This document shows positions 23,755 through 32,885 of a DNA stretch of 64,000 nt, one piece after another. The notes below the pieces were generated by a model, which ran no database searches, was not told the origin of the DNA, and worked only from the letters and a program-made list of their open reading frames with translations. The stretch spans positions 230,208 through 294,207 of the forward strand of contig CATZLI010000002.1 of NCBI GenBank assembly GCA_958421275.1, given 5' to 3'. The translations under genes and the position numbers were made by a program. This stretch comes from an uncultured Collinsella sp. GTDB taxonomy: Bacteria > Actinomycetota > Coriobacteriia > Coriobacteriales > Coriobacteriaceae. The first letter of the stretch is position 1. Every line of letters starts with the position of its first letter.

Positions 23755-24690
23755 TTATGCGTCCTTCATCTTGACGTCGAGGGCGTCGCGCAGACCGTCA
23801 CCCAGCAGGGTGAAGGCGAGCACCGTCGAAAGAATTGCCAGACCGGGCATGATCATCATCCAGGGAGCAGTCAGAAGATACTGCTGACCGTCCTGAATCA
23901 TGGAGCCCCACGAAGGCGTAGGCGGAATAACGCCCATGCCGAGGAAGGACAGAGCGGACTCGGTCAGAATGGCGCCACCAATGTTCATGGTCGCGTAGAC
24001 CACGATGGAGGCGACGGAGTTCGGGAAGATGTGACGCACAACGATACGAGCATCAGATGCACCCATCGCGCGCGCAGCGTCAACATAGTCGTTTTCCTTG
24101 ACCGTCAAGATTGCAGAGCGGAAGACGCGCGCAATCGAAGGCCAGCCGAGAATGCCGATGGCAAAAAAGACGTTCTGAAGACCACGTCCGATAACGGCGA
24201 TCATGGCGACAACGAAAAGCACGTACGGGAACGCTAGGAAAATATCCGCACAGCGCATGATGATCGTATCCCAGATGCCGCCGTAGAAACCGGCCAGAGC
24301 ACCCATGACCAGACCAATCACCGTGGAGATCGCAGTGGCCATAATACCGACGGAAAGCGAAACACGTGCACCGTAGATAACGCGAACGAGAATGTCACGA
24401 CCAAGGGCGTCGGTGCCAAACGGGTGCTCTGCACACGGAGCCATCAGCGACGTCTGGGCCATGGTGGTCGAGTCGGAAGCCGTCGGCGAACCGAGCCAGG
24501 GCTTAGCCCACAGATCTGCGGTCAGGGCAACCACAACGACGATGATGATCCAGCAGACACCGATAACGGCGAGCTTGTTCTTACGAAGACGCTTAAAAGC
24601 GTCGCCCCACAGCGTGCGGGACTTGGCGGGAGCAGATGCGGCCTTGGTGGCGGTAGCCTGCTCCTGAGACTGAGAATCAGTTTCCTGCAT
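23755..24690 (-). CDS. oppC: Oligopeptide ABC transporter permease OppC
   Basis: A 311-residue membrane subunit with an N-terminal cytoplasmic extension, a first membrane segment near 40-60, the OppC-type extracellular motif HPFGTDALGRDILVRVIYGARVS and five further segments. The EAA loop DYVDAARAMGASDARIV couples to the ATPases. GGGAGG precedes the ATG. It pairs with OppB to form the pore. Confidence 0.92.
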   Translation of the reverse strand: MQETDSQSQEQATATKAASAPAKSRTLWGDAFKRLRKNKLAVIGVCWIIIVVVVALTADLWAKPWLGSPTASDSTTMAQTSLMAPCAEHPFGTDALGRDILVRVIYGARVSLSVGIMATAISTVIGLVMGALAGFYGGIWDTIIMRCADIFLAFPYVLFVVAMIAVIGRGLQNVFFAIGILGWPSIARVFRSAILTVKENDYVDAARAMGASDARIVVRHIFPNSVASIVVYATMNIGGAILTESALSFLGMGVIPPTPSWGSMIQDGQQYLLTAPWMMIMPGLAILSTVLAFTLLGDGLRDALDVKMKDA

Positions 24691-24704
24691 GAGACGTACC
24701 TCCC

Positions 24705-25742
24705 TTAGGCCTTATCCGACGGACCGCCAAGGCGGATGCGCGGGTCGAGGAATGCATAGCTAATGTCGACGAGCAGGTTGATCACCATGACGACGACGAC
24801 GATGAGCGTAACGCCGCCCATAACGATGGGCCAGTCACGCATGCTAATGGCGCGATAGACCTCATAGCCGATACCGGGCCAGTTAAAGACCGTCTCGGTC
24901 AGGATGGCGCCCGAAAGCATGCCGCCAAAGTCGACACCAATATAGGTAACGACGGGGATGAGTGCATTCTTAAGCGCATGCTTGATGATGATCGCGCGAT
25001 TGGAGAGACCCTTGGCTTTTGCCGTACGGATGTAATCCTGGTTCATGACGTCAAGCAGCTGCGAGCGCATTATGCGGGCAGCATAAGCGGTCGAAACCGA
25101 AGCCAGCGTAATGGTCGGAAGCACATAGTGCATCCAATCCTGATACTGAGAGCTGGCACCGCCGGCACCCGAGATCGGCATGGAGAATGCACCGCCCGTG
25201 GCGTCCTTGAGAATGACGCCAAAGAACAGTTGCAGCAACATACCGAGCCAGAAGGCCGGGACGGCAACGAGGATCGACGTGGTGAGCGTTACCAAAATAT
25301 CCCAGAAGGAATAACGCTTTACCGCCGAAATGATACCCGCACCGATACCCATGATTGCCTCGAGCACGATGGCGCACGCGGCAAGTTTGACCGTATACGG
25401 ATACTTCTGGGCAAAGATTTCCGTAACCGGCAGCTTGCGCTGATACGAATTGCCCAGATCGCCATGAAGCAGGCCGTTCATGTAATACAAGTAACGGTCC
25501 ACAAGCGACGTTTGAACGGGGTCGCCGTTCTCGTCAAGGATCGCGTTGCCGTCCTCGTCCGACTGGACCAGGTGATAGCGAACGCGAAGCTGAAGCTCCA
25601 CCTCGGGGGACAGAGCCTTGTCTCCACCGATCAGCTTGATCGGATCTCCCGGCACGATATTCTGGAGGGCGAACAAAATCAGCGTAACGCCCAAAAACAC
25701 CGGGATGAACTGAAGCACACGTTTAACGATGTACTTACCCAT
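24705..25742 (-). CDS. oppB: Oligopeptide ABC transporter permease OppB
   Basis: A 345-residue membrane subunit beginning with a typical OppB N-terminal segment (IVKRVLQFIPVFLGVTLILFAL). Five more segments follow, with the EAA-type loop DYIRTAKAKGLSNRAIIIKHALKNA. A longer than usual periplasmic stretch between segments 1 and 2 carries an acidic insert (VQSDEDGNAILDENGDPV, about 75-92). It starts 156 bp after the oppA stop, across a stem-loop. Confidence 0.92.
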   Translation of the reverse strand: MGKYIVKRVLQFIPVFLGVTLILFALQNIVPGDPIKLIGGDKALSPEVELQLRVRYHLVQSDEDGNAILDENGDPVQTSLVDRYLYYMNGLLHGDLGNSYQRKLPVTEIFAQKYPYTVKLAACAIVLEAIMGIGAGIISAVKRYSFWDILVTLTTSILVAVPAFWLGMLLQLFFGVILKDATGGAFSMPISGAGGASSQYQDWMHYVLPTITLASVSTAYAARIMRSQLLDVMNQDYIRTAKAKGLSNRAIIIKHALKNALIPVVTYIGVDFGGMLSGAILTETVFNWPGIGYEVYRAISMRDWPIVMGGVTLIVVVVMVINLLVDISYAFLDPRIRLGGPSDKA

Positions 25743-25773
25743 ACCACTCCCCTATCTAGGGATTAACCTAAAT

Positions 25774-25801
25774 GGGATGCCGATCGCCAGACCGGCATCC
25801 C
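25774..25801 (-). terminator. Intercistronic stem-loop between oppA and oppB
   Basis: A 9-bp perfect stem (25774-25782 with 25793-25801, arm GGGATGCCG), not followed by a T run. Its position fits partial termination or stabilisation of the oppA mRNA, keeping binding protein above permease level. Confidence 0.65.
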
Positions 25802-25898
25802 AAAATTACCATCAGCCAGTTTACCCCAGGTTAGGGAGAACTGTATGTTTCCCATGAGGTCTACGTAAATACTTGACCCTCACGGAAGCTGCAAACTC

Positions 25899-27575
25899 TT
25901 AGGCGAGCTCAGCGGTACCCAGCTCGGCATGCTTCTGCGGATCGACATAGAGGTGCTTGATGCGATCGGAGCCGACGATGGTGTGCGTGTAGAACATCAC
26001 CGGGATGACCGGGCAGTCGGCAGCGACCATAGCGTCAGCCTCCTGCATCTTAGCGACGCGCTCTTCGTCGTCAACAGTAGTGCGAGCCTCGTCGACCTTG
26101 GCGTCGAACTCGGGGTTGTTGTAACCGGAGCGGTTGTCGCCACCGAGGGAGTCGGAGTGGAACAGCGGATACAGGAAGTTGTCCATAATCGGGTAGTCGG
26201 CAATCCAACCCAGACGACCGAACTGATAGTTAAAGTTCTGATACTGCTCGAGCAGGGCAGACCACTCGGGGGTATCGGAGACAGCGGTAACGCCAACCTT
26301 GGCGAGGTCGCCGATGATAGACTCCATGATCTCCTTGTGGTCACCGTCCTGGTTGTAGGACAGAGTCACGTTAATGCCACGATCGCCGTCAGCGCCAGCG
26401 GGAGCAACCTTGTCGAGGTACTCGTTAGCCTTGTCGACGTCGTAGGCGCAGAACTCCCATGCGCCCTCCTTGTAGCCATCGATGCCCGGAGGAACAATGC
26501 CGTCGGCGGGGGTACGGGTACCCTTGAAGATGGTCTTGCAGATGGCCTCACGGTTGATGGCCAGGGAGATACCCCTGCGCAGGTCGGCGTTGTTGAACGG
26601 CTCGGCCGTGTTGTTGCAGGTCAGATAGTAGGTGGAAGGCTCGGCGCCGAGCAGCATGCGCTCGCCGTCGCCCATGGTGTAGCCGTCCTTGGACACGCCG
26701 CGATCCTTCTTGGCGGCATCGATCTGAGCAACGGGAACGTCGCAGACATCGAGGTTACCGGCCTGGAACTCTTTGTAAGCGGTCTCCATGTCCTTGATGA
26801 CCTGGAAGTGGATGCCATCGATCTTGGCCTTGTCGCCATAGTAATCGTCGAACTTCTTGAGGTTGATCTCCTGACCATCCTCCCACTTGCCGTCCATCAT
26901 GAACGGGCCGTTACCGACCGGTGCAAGATAGAAGCTCTTGGCATCGGACTCGGCGCACTCGGGAACCGGGGACAGAGCCGGGTGAGAGGCGACGAAGGGG
27001 AAGTCGGCGTAAGCGGAAGACAGCTTGACGACGAGGGTCTCATCGTCGGGGCAAGTAACACCGCTGAGCTCGGTGGCGTTACCGGCAAGCAGGTCGTCAT
27101 AGCCCTCGACCATGGAAAGGTGATAGGAGACCTCAGAAGGGCCGTACTCGGTAGCGATGGCCGACTTGGTGTTGACCAGACGCTCCCAACCGAGCTTGAA
27201 GGACTTGGAAGTGACGTCGTCACCGTTGTGGAACTTGGCCTTCTTGATCTTGAAGGTGAACTCGGTGGCGTCGTCGTTGGCCTCGAAGGACTCGCAAGCC
27301 AGCGGAACGATCTCGCCCTTCTCGGCGTCATAAGAGGTCAGAGCGTCAAAGAGCTGGTACTCGACCTGAGTGCCCTGGTCCTCCTGGACATTGTAGGGGT
27401 CGATGCAGACCGGGTTGTTGATGTAGAAGTTCAGCGTCGAACCGGACTCAGAACCGGAAGCGTCGCCGCCCTTCTTGCCGCATGCGGCAAGAAAAGCCAT
27501 GGAGCTCGCAGCGAGGGTGCCGCCAACAAAGGCGCGACGACCCATAACGGGCTGGTGGAACATAGAATCAGCCAT
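25899..27575 (-). CDS. oppA: Oligopeptide-binding lipoprotein OppA
   Basis: A 558-residue extracytoplasmic binding protein of the SBP family 5, which captures peptides for OppBCDF. The N-terminus has a twin-arginine motif (GRRAFVGG), a hydrophobic core and a lipobox LAAC, so it may be a Tat-exported lipoprotein. A Ser/Gly linker follows. The C-terminus has the family-like segment DYPIMDNFLYPLF. AAGGAGG is five bases before the ATG at 27575. About 240 bp of AT-rich DNA upstream should hold the promoter, which I could not place with certainty. First gene of the opp unit. Confidence 0.93.
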   Translation of the reverse strand: MADSMFHQPVMGRRAFVGGTLAASSMAFLAACGKKGGDASGSESGSTLNFYINNPVCIDPYNVQEDQGTQVEYQLFDALTSYDAEKGEIVPLACESFEANDDATEFTFKIKKAKFHNGDDVTSKSFKLGWERLVNTKSAIATEYGPSEVSYHLSMVEGYDDLLAGNATELSGVTCPDDETLVVKLSSAYADFPFVASHPALSPVPECAESDAKSFYLAPVGNGPFMMDGKWEDGQEINLKKFDDYYGDKAKIDGIHFQVIKDMETAYKEFQAGNLDVCDVPVAQIDAAKKDRGVSKDGYTMGDGERMLLGAEPSTYYLTCNNTAEPFNNADLRRGISLAINREAICKTIFKGTRTPADGIVPPGIDGYKEGAWEFCAYDVDKANEYLDKVAPAGADGDRGINVTLSYNQDGDHKEIMESIIGDLAKVGVTAVSDTPEWSALLEQYQNFNYQFGRLGWIADYPIMDNFLYPLFHSDSLGGDNRSGYNNPEFDAKVDEARTTVDDEERVAKMQEADAMVAADCPVIPVMFYTHTIVGSDRIKHLYVDPQKHAELGTAELA

Positions 27576-27817
27576 GCCATCCTCCTTATGAGATAGGACA
27601 AAGAAATGTTCAGTCGGACACATGTCGAGACAATCCGATCCGAACCATCAAAACGCCGCCCGTTGCTATGGCTGGTTATGCACAACAGGCCAACGTTTTG
27701 TAATACAGTAGCGCATTTTATGCACAAATTGGGCCTGATTCCGGTCAACGGTCAAGAATTTCTTTAGTTGGGCGAAGTATGTGGTGATATTTTTGACTCT
27801 GTTACAAATATGTAAAC

Positions 27818-27848
27818 AAAAAAGGGTCCCGCACTTGCGGAACCCTTT
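27818..27848 (-). terminator. Terminator of secG
   Basis: Stem with arms GGGTTCCGC/GCGGGACCC (27823-27845 region; one mismatch) followed by TTTTTTG on the minus strand, 24 bp after the secG stop. Confidence 0.9.
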
Positions 27849-27871
27849 ACAAGTACTTATGCAGCTCGTGA

Positions 27872-28126
27872 TTAATAGCCCACGATGCCCTGCGGGAAGA
27901 AGAACATACATAGCACGACGCACACGGCAAACACGACAGCCATGATGACGGTCAGGCGGTCGAGGTTCTGCTCCATAACGCCTGTGGCAGAGCTGGAGTT
28001 ATACAGCGAGCTAGCGATCATATCCGAAACGCCGGTACCCTTACCGGAATGCATCAGGACGAGAATCGTCAGCGCCACGGCAGAAACAGCCCAAACGACA
28101 AACAGAAGAATCTGGAACGGACCCAT
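27872..28126 (-). CDS. secG: Protein translocase subunit SecG
   Basis: An 84-residue membrane protein with two segments (about 5-25 and 55-78) joined by a Gly/Ser-rich loop containing SGKGTGVSDM, which is typical of SecG. It is the accessory subunit of the SecYEG channel. A strong terminator follows, and the gene is transcribed alone. In many bacteria secG lies after the gap-pgk-tpiA-gpmI genes, which here are upstream on the same strand but separated by the transposase module. Confidence 0.9.
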   Translation of the reverse strand: MGPFQILLFVVWAVSAVALTILVLMHSGKGTGVSDMIASSLYNSSSATGVMEQNLDRLTVIMAVVFAVCVVLCMFFFPQGIVGY

Positions 28127-28200
28127 AGATAAGCTCCTTAATAGAACAATTCAAACTCCAGTACTGTACCACAACCCCCGCTCTCCCCTACCCGCCACTC

Positions 28201-28226
28201 GGGGACGGGGTAGAAATGGCAGAAAT
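28201..28226 (+). repeat. Left REP-like arm of the transposase module
   Basis: This 26-bp element is repeated in inverted orientation at 29134-29159 with a single C/T difference. The two arms enclose about 960 bp with the transposase gene. Confidence 0.8.
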
Positions 28227-28245
28227 AGCTCTTGATTTTCATCTA

Positions 28246-28446
28246 TTAAAGTGATTTGACAGCAGTTTGAACGACATAGCGTCCAAGCCCCGTAAGACGG
28301 ACAATCTGTCGCTCACTAAAGCCGGCCTCATACAGCCTTCGAACAGCCTCGGCACGTTCAAATGGACCGGGAAGCCCTATAACATCATGGGGATCCATGC
28401 CGTTCAGAACTCCCCTAGCCTTGCGCTCCTGCTCAAATACCGTCAT
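28246..28446 (-). CDS. HTH protein, likely detached C-terminal domain of the REP transposase
   Basis: A 66-residue peptide. Its C-terminal half (ERAEAVRRLYEAGFSERQIVRLTGLGRYVVQTAVKSL) is a helix-turn-helix of the type that normally ends REP-associated transposases. Its ATG overlaps the transposase stop (ATGA, -1 frame) and no ribosome site is seen. It is either translationally coupled or the result of a frameshift in a once-continuous gene. Confidence 0.65.
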   Translation of the reverse strand: MTVFEQERKARGVLNGMDPHDVIGLPGPFERAEAVRRLYEAGFSERQIVRLTGLGRYVVQTAVKSL

Positions 28447-28994
28447 CGAACGACCGTATTCAATACATAGGTATCCTTGCGGCCCGATTTGCTAAAGGAT
28501 TCAAAATTTCCCTGTCCACCGATTAGACTAAATAGGATGCTTCGGTCCAGATGGCCGCCTTCACCAAGGTAGGCTTGATAGCTGCTCCATTGGTAGCATT
28601 CCGGACGGCAACCAAGCTCAATCGGATTATCGTGAATATAGCGAATTGCTTGCATAAAATAGTCGTTAGACTCGATTGGCTTACTTTTATAGCGATCCTG
28701 AAATACAGGGCCACAGCGTCCGGTCACCCTGTTGAAAAACTGACCATAGAGGGTTCCTATGTAATGGATAATCTCCCACATATGGTCCTCGTGATCAGAA
28801 AGCAGCATATGCACGTGGTTGTCCATGAGGCACCAGGCACATAACGATGCCTTGTACTGCGTGCATGCTTCGCCTGCTACGGACATGAAAAACCTGCGCT
28901 GATAATCCTCTTCGAATAGATACTGCTTGCCACAGCCTCTCATCATCACGTGGTAATAGCCATAGGGGGACTTAACTCTGGCCTGCCTTGTCAT
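28443..28994 (-). CDS. REP-associated tyrosine transposase (Y1, HUH)
   Basis: A 183-residue Y1 transposase. It has an N-terminal YHVMMRG motif, the HUH metal site in MDNHVHMLL, the FQDRYKSKPI loop, and YIHDNP, which supplies the catalytic Tyr, followed by WSSYQAYLG. Such proteins (RAYT/TnpA-REP) cut and join single-stranded DNA at REP hairpins. GAGG is seven bases before the ATG. Inverted REP-like arms flank the module, and the normal C-terminal HTH is in a separate overlapping frame. The core residues are intact, so it may still be active. Confidence 0.88.
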   Translation of the reverse strand: MTRQARVKSPYGYYHVMMRGCGKQYLFEEDYQRRFFMSVAGEACTQYKASLCAWCLMDNHVHMLLSDHEDHMWEIIHYIGTLYGQFFNRVTGRCGPVFQDRYKSKPIESNDYFMQAIRYIHDNPIELGCRPECYQWSSYQAYLGEGGHLDRSILFSLIGGQGNFESFSKSGRKDTYVLNTVVR

Positions 28995-29133
28995 TGCTGG
29001 ACCTCACAATCCGCAAGCATGTTTGCATCAAACTCTACCCAGATAGGCATTAATACAAGGTTGGCAACGAAAGAAAACTAGCCAGCGGCAAACCCTCACA
29101 GGCAAACGGGAAGTCAAGCTTTAGAGGAAAAGT

Positions 29134-29172
29134 ATTTCTACCATTTCTACCCCGTCCCCAAATGGCAGAAAT
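29134..29172 (-). repeat. Right REP-like hairpin of the transposase module
   Basis: Bases 29134-29159 are the inverted copy of the left arm. With 29160-29172 they also form a local hairpin, ATTTCTACCATTT pairing with AAATGGCAGAAAT with one mismatch. This resembles a REP substrate. Confidence 0.75.
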
Positions 29173-29175
29173 ATT

Positions 29176-29210
29176 AAAAAGGGGGTTGTCCGGTCGTGGA
29201 CAACCCCCTT
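29176..29210 (-). terminator. Terminator of gpmI and the glycolytic unit
   Basis: An 11-bp stem (29181-29191 with 29198-29208, arm GGGGGTTGTCC on the minus strand) is followed by TTTTTAA. Confidence 0.93.
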
Positions 29211-29235
29211 ACTAGAAAACGGTATTTGTTTTCTC

Positions 29236-30789
29236 TTAGGCCTCGGTGGCGAGCACGCGGCCCGTCATCTCGGCGGAAGGCTCAATACCAGCCATGGTGA
29301 GCATGGTCGGAGCGATATCGGAAAGACGGCCGTCCTCGATACCGGTGAGCTGTGCCTTCTCATCAACGATGATGAACGGCACGCGGTTGGTGGTGTGAGC
29401 CGTAAACGGATGCTTGGAACCGTCGGAAGCAACGTCAAACATGTGATCGGCGTTGCCGTGGTCGGCGGTAATCAGTGCAAAGCCGCCCTTGGCGAGAATC
29501 GCCGGGACAACCTTGGACAGGGCATCGTCAACAGCCTCGACAGCCTTAACGGCAGCGTCGAAGACACCGGTGTGACCAACCATGTCGCAGTTCGCGAAGT
29601 TCACGATGTAGAAATCAGCGCGATCCTCGTTGATGGCGGCGACGAGCTTCTCGGTAACCTCGGGAGCGCTCATCTCGGGCTGCAGATCGTAGGTAGCAAC
29701 CTTGGGGGAAGCGACGAGCACGCGCTCCTCGCCCTCCTTGGGCTCCTCGATGCCGCCGTTGAGGAAGAACGTCACGTGGGCGTACTTCTCGGTCTCGGCG
29801 GTGTGCAGCTGCTTCAGGCCATTGGCGGCGATAACGTCGGCCAGGACGTTCTCGGGGAACGTCTTGGGGAAGGCGACCTCGACGTCAAACGTCGGATCGT
29901 ACTCGGTCATCGTCACAAAGTGAGAAAGCTTAATCTGCTCGCGCTCGAAGCCGTCGAACTCCTTGTCCGTGAACACGCGGGTCATCTGACGGGCGCGGTC
30001 GGGACGGAAGTTAAAGAAGATGGCCGCGTCGCCCTCGTGGATGCCCTCGTTGTGGGCCGCGAAGGGCTCGACGAACTCGTCGCCGCGCGGATCCTTCTCG
30101 TAGTAGGCCTTGATACCGGCAACGGGGTCGACATCGGCATCGGACGCATTGACCATGACGTCGTAGGCGCGCTGGATGCGCTCCCAACGGTTATCGCGGT
30201 CCATGGCCCAATAACGGCCCGACACGGTGGCAACGCGAGCGTCGCAACCGGTCTCCTCGGAGATCTTAGCCAGGAAGGCGCAGAACTCGCTCATGTAGCC
30301 AGCACCGGACTGCGGGTCGACGTCGCGGCCATCCATGAAGGCGTGGACGCGAACGGTCTTGACACCATGCTCGGCAGCCATCTTGACCAGAGCCTCGACG
30401 TGGTTCATGTGGGAGTGAACGCCGCCAGGGCTCATGAGGCCCATGAGGTGGAGAGTCTTGCCGTCAGCCTTGACGTCGTCCATAGCCTTAACGAAGACCT
30501 CGTTCTTGGCAATGGAGCCGTCCTTGATGGCGTTGTTGATGCGCGAAAGCTCCTGGAACACGATGCGGCCGGCACCGATGTTGAGGTGACCCACCTCGGA
30601 GTTACCCATCTGGCCATCGGGAAGACCCACGTCCTCGCCCGAAGCGCCGAGCGTGGTGTGGGGGTACTTCTCGTACAGGCTATCAAGGAAGGGCGTCTTG
30701 GCAGCGGCGACGGCGTTCTCGCCATCGGACGGAGCCAGGCCGCAGCCGTCCATGATGATCAGGAGTGCGGGAAGATGACGCTGTGCCAT
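29236..30789 (-). CDS. gpmI: Phosphoglycerate mutase, 2,3-BPG-independent
   Basis: A 517-residue Mn-dependent mutase interconverting 3- and 2-phosphoglycerate. The alkaline-phosphatase-like core starts with LIIMDGCGL, and the catalytic Ser is in GQMGNSEVGHLNIGAGR. Metal sites appear in ADHGNADHMF and HTTNRVPF near the C-terminus. The start has AGGA upstream and lies five bases after the tpiA stop, so it is the last cistron of gap-pgk-tpiA-gpmI. Confidence 0.96.
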   Translation of the reverse strand: MAQRHLPALLIIMDGCGLAPSDGENAVAAAKTPFLDSLYEKYPHTTLGASGEDVGLPDGQMGNSEVGHLNIGAGRIVFQELSRINNAIKDGSIAKNEVFVKAMDDVKADGKTLHLMGLMSPGGVHSHMNHVEALVKMAAEHGVKTVRVHAFMDGRDVDPQSGAGYMSEFCAFLAKISEETGCDARVATVSGRYWAMDRDNRWERIQRAYDVMVNASDADVDPVAGIKAYYEKDPRGDEFVEPFAAHNEGIHEGDAAIFFNFRPDRARQMTRVFTDKEFDGFEREQIKLSHFVTMTEYDPTFDVEVAFPKTFPENVLADVIAANGLKQLHTAETEKYAHVTFFLNGGIEEPKEGEERVLVASPKVATYDLQPEMSAPEVTEKLVAAINEDRADFYIVNFANCDMVGHTGVFDAAVKAVEAVDDALSKVVPAILAKGGFALITADHGNADHMFDVASDGSKHPFTAHTTNRVPFIIVDEKAQLTGIEDGRLSDIAPTMLTMAGIEPSAEMTGRVLATEA

Positions 30790-30794
30790 ATGTC

Positions 30795-31562
30795 CTACTC
30801 GCCTGCCTTGACGACCATAGAGGCAAAGTCGGCAGCCTTGAGTGAAGCGCCGCCCACGAGGGCACCGTCAACGTCGGGCTTGGCGACGAGCTCGGCAATG
30901 TTGCCGGGCTTGGCGGAACCGCCGTAGAGAACGCGGATACCGTTGGCGAGCTCCTCGCCGAACATCTCCTTGAGGGTCTCACGGATAGCGCCGCAGACCT
31001 CCTGAGCGTCCTCGGCGGTAGCGGTCTTGCCGGTGCCGATGGCCCAGATGGGCTCGTAAGCGACGACGACCTGCTTGGGGCAGGTGATCTCAAGACCAGC
31101 AAGGCCAGCCTTGACCTGGTTCACAACGTGCTCGACATAGGTGCCAGCCTCGCGGACCTCGAGGGACTCGCCGCAGCAGAAGACGGGAACAAGACCGGCG
31201 GCAACGAGGGCCTTGGCCTTCTTGTTCTGATCCTCGTCGGTCTCGTGGAAGTAATCACGACGCTCGGAGTGACCGATGATGCAGTAGGTGCAGCCAGCGG
31301 ACTTGAGCATGTCGCAAGAGGACTCACCGGTGAAGGCACCCTTGGCCTCCCAGTACACGTTCTGTGCACCGAGGGCGATGGGGGCAGCCTGAATGCGGTC
31401 ATGAACCGTGGTGATGTCGATGGTCGGAGGGCAGACGAGCACCTCGACGCCAGCCGGAACCTCGGGCAGAGCCTGAGCCAGCTCGTCGGCGAGCTTGGCG
31501 GCCTCGGCGACGTCGTTGTTCATCTTCCAGTTACCAGCGATAAGAAGGGTGCGATTAGGCAT
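30795..31562 (-). CDS. tpiA: Triosephosphate isomerase
   Basis: A 255-residue TIM barrel interconverting DHAP and glyceraldehyde-3-phosphate. Catalytic residues are K13 in AGNWKMN, His in IIGHSERRDYF and Glu in VAYEPIWAIGTGKTA. The phosphate loop is YGGSAKPGN. The ATG at 31562 overlaps the pgk stop by eight bases, with GGAGG inside the pgk end, so translation is coupled. Confidence 0.97.
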   Translation of the reverse strand: MPNRTLLIAGNWKMNNDVAEAAKLADELAQALPEVPAGVEVLVCPPTIDITTVHDRIQAAPIALGAQNVYWEAKGAFTGESSCDMLKSAGCTYCIIGHSERRDYFHETDEDQNKKAKALVAAGLVPVFCCGESLEVREAGTYVEHVVNQVKAGLAGLEITCPKQVVVAYEPIWAIGTGKTATAEDAQEVCGAIRETLKEMFGEELANGIRVLYGGSAKPGNIAELVAKPDVDGALVGGASLKAADFASMVVKAGE

Positions 31563-32745
31563 CGAGAAGCGCCTCCACTCCGGGCAGGGCCTTACCCTCG
31601 ACGAGCTCCATGGAAGCGCCACCGCCGGTGGAGATCCAGCTCATCTTGTCGGCCAGGTTGAACTTGTTGACAGCTGCGACGGAGTCGCCACCGCCGATGA
31701 TCGAGGTGCAGTCGGCCTCGGCAACAGCCTCAGCAATAGCCTGGGTGCCGTGAGCGAAGTTGTCGAACTCGAAGACGCCCATGGGGCCGTTCCAGAACAC
31801 GGTCTTGGCGCCCTTGACAGCCTCGGCGTAGAGCTCCTCGGTCTTAGGACCGATGTCCATGCCCTCACGGTCGTCAGGGATAGCGTCGGAAGCGACAACC
31901 TCGGGGACAGCGTCCTCACCAAAGTGATCGGCAACACGGTTGTCGATGGGGAGCAGGATCTTGACGCCCTTCTCCTCGGCCTTCTTGAGCATCTCGCCGG
32001 CGCGCTCGACCCAGTCCTCTTCCTTGAGGGACTGACCAACGGACAGGCCCTGAGCCAGGAAGAAGGTGTAGGCCATACCGCCACCGATGATCAGGGTGTC
32101 AGCGGAGTCGATGAGGTGATCGAGAACGCCGATCTTGGAGGAAACCTTGGAACCGCCGACGATGGCGACGAAGGGGCGCTCGGGCTCGGCGAAGATGCCG
32201 GTCAGCGTGTCGACCTCCTTCTCAAGCAGGAAGCCAGCGACGGCAGGCAGGTAAGCGGCGGGGCCCACGACGGAACCCTGGGCGCGGTGAGCGGTGCCGA
32301 AGGCATCGAGAACGAAGACGTCACCATAGGAAGCGAGCTTCTTGGCGATCTCGGGATCGTTCTTCTTCTCACGCTTATCGAAGCGGACGTTCTCGAGAAC
32401 GAGAACCTTGCCCGGCTCGACGGCAGCGACAGCCTCGGCAGCCTTCTCGCCGTAAGTGTCGGCGACAAAGGCAACGTCGAGACCAGAGAGCTCGGCGAGC
32501 TTCTTGGCGACGGGCTCGAGGGACAGCTCGGGCTGGAAGCCGGTGCCATCGGGACGGCCGAGGTGGCTCATGAGGATGACGCGAGCGTTGTGCTCAACGA
32601 GGTAGTTGATGGTGGGCAGGGCAGCCTTGATACGGGTGGTGTCGCCAACGACGCCATCCTTGATAGGCACGTTGAAGTCAACGCGGACGAGAACGCGCTT
32701 GCCGTCGACATCGATGTCGCGGACGGTCTTCTTGGTAAAGGCCAT
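31555..32745 (-). CDS. pgk: Phosphoglycerate kinase
   Basis: A 396-residue enzyme transferring phosphate from 1,3-bisphosphoglycerate to ADP. It shows the N-terminal signature RVLVRVDFNVPI, the basic-patch segments SHLGRPDG and AHRAQGS, and the nucleotide loop GGGDSVAAVN near the C-terminus. AAAGG is upstream of the ATG at 32745. It follows the gap terminator, so expression comes from read-through or a promoter in the 140-bp gap, which also has a small hairpin (32769-32791). Confidence 0.96.
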   Translation of the reverse strand: MAFTKKTVRDIDVDGKRVLVRVDFNVPIKDGVVGDTTRIKAALPTINYLVEHNARVILMSHLGRPDGTGFQPELSLEPVAKKLAELSGLDVAFVADTYGEKAAEAVAAVEPGKVLVLENVRFDKREKKNDPEIAKKLASYGDVFVLDAFGTAHRAQGSVVGPAAYLPAVAGFLLEKEVDTLTGIFAEPERPFVAIVGGSKVSSKIGVLDHLIDSADTLIIGGGMAYTFFLAQGLSVGQSLKEEDWVERAGEMLKKAEEKGVKILLPIDNRVADHFGEDAVPEVVASDAIPDDREGMDIGPKTEELYAEAVKGAKTVFWNGPMGVFEFDNFAHGTQAIAEAVAEADCTSIIGGGDSVAAVNKFNLADKMSWISTGGGASMELVEGKALPGVEALLDA

Positions 32746-32801
32746 GTTTGCTTCTACCTTTCGTACGTGTCTGCCTCCCATTACGGCAGACGATTTCTTA
32801 T

Positions 32802-32849
32802 AAAAAGGGCGCGACCCTAGGGCGTAAGCCCTATGAGGCCGCGCCCTTC
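32802..32849 (-). terminator. Terminator or attenuator after gap
   Basis: Stem GGGCGCG with CGCGCCC (32807-32813 and 32840-32846) plus an inner stem around TAGGGC/GCCCTA, then TTTTTAT on the minus strand. It separates gap from pgk. Confidence 0.85.
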
Positions 32850-32885
32850 TTTAGACGCTCAACGAGCTATTCGCTAAAAGCTAAA

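Noticed and set aside
25929..27596. A plus-strand open frame of 555 codons opposite oppA
   Set aside because: Antisense shadow; repetitive Val-Gly-Asp content typical of reversed GC-rich genes.
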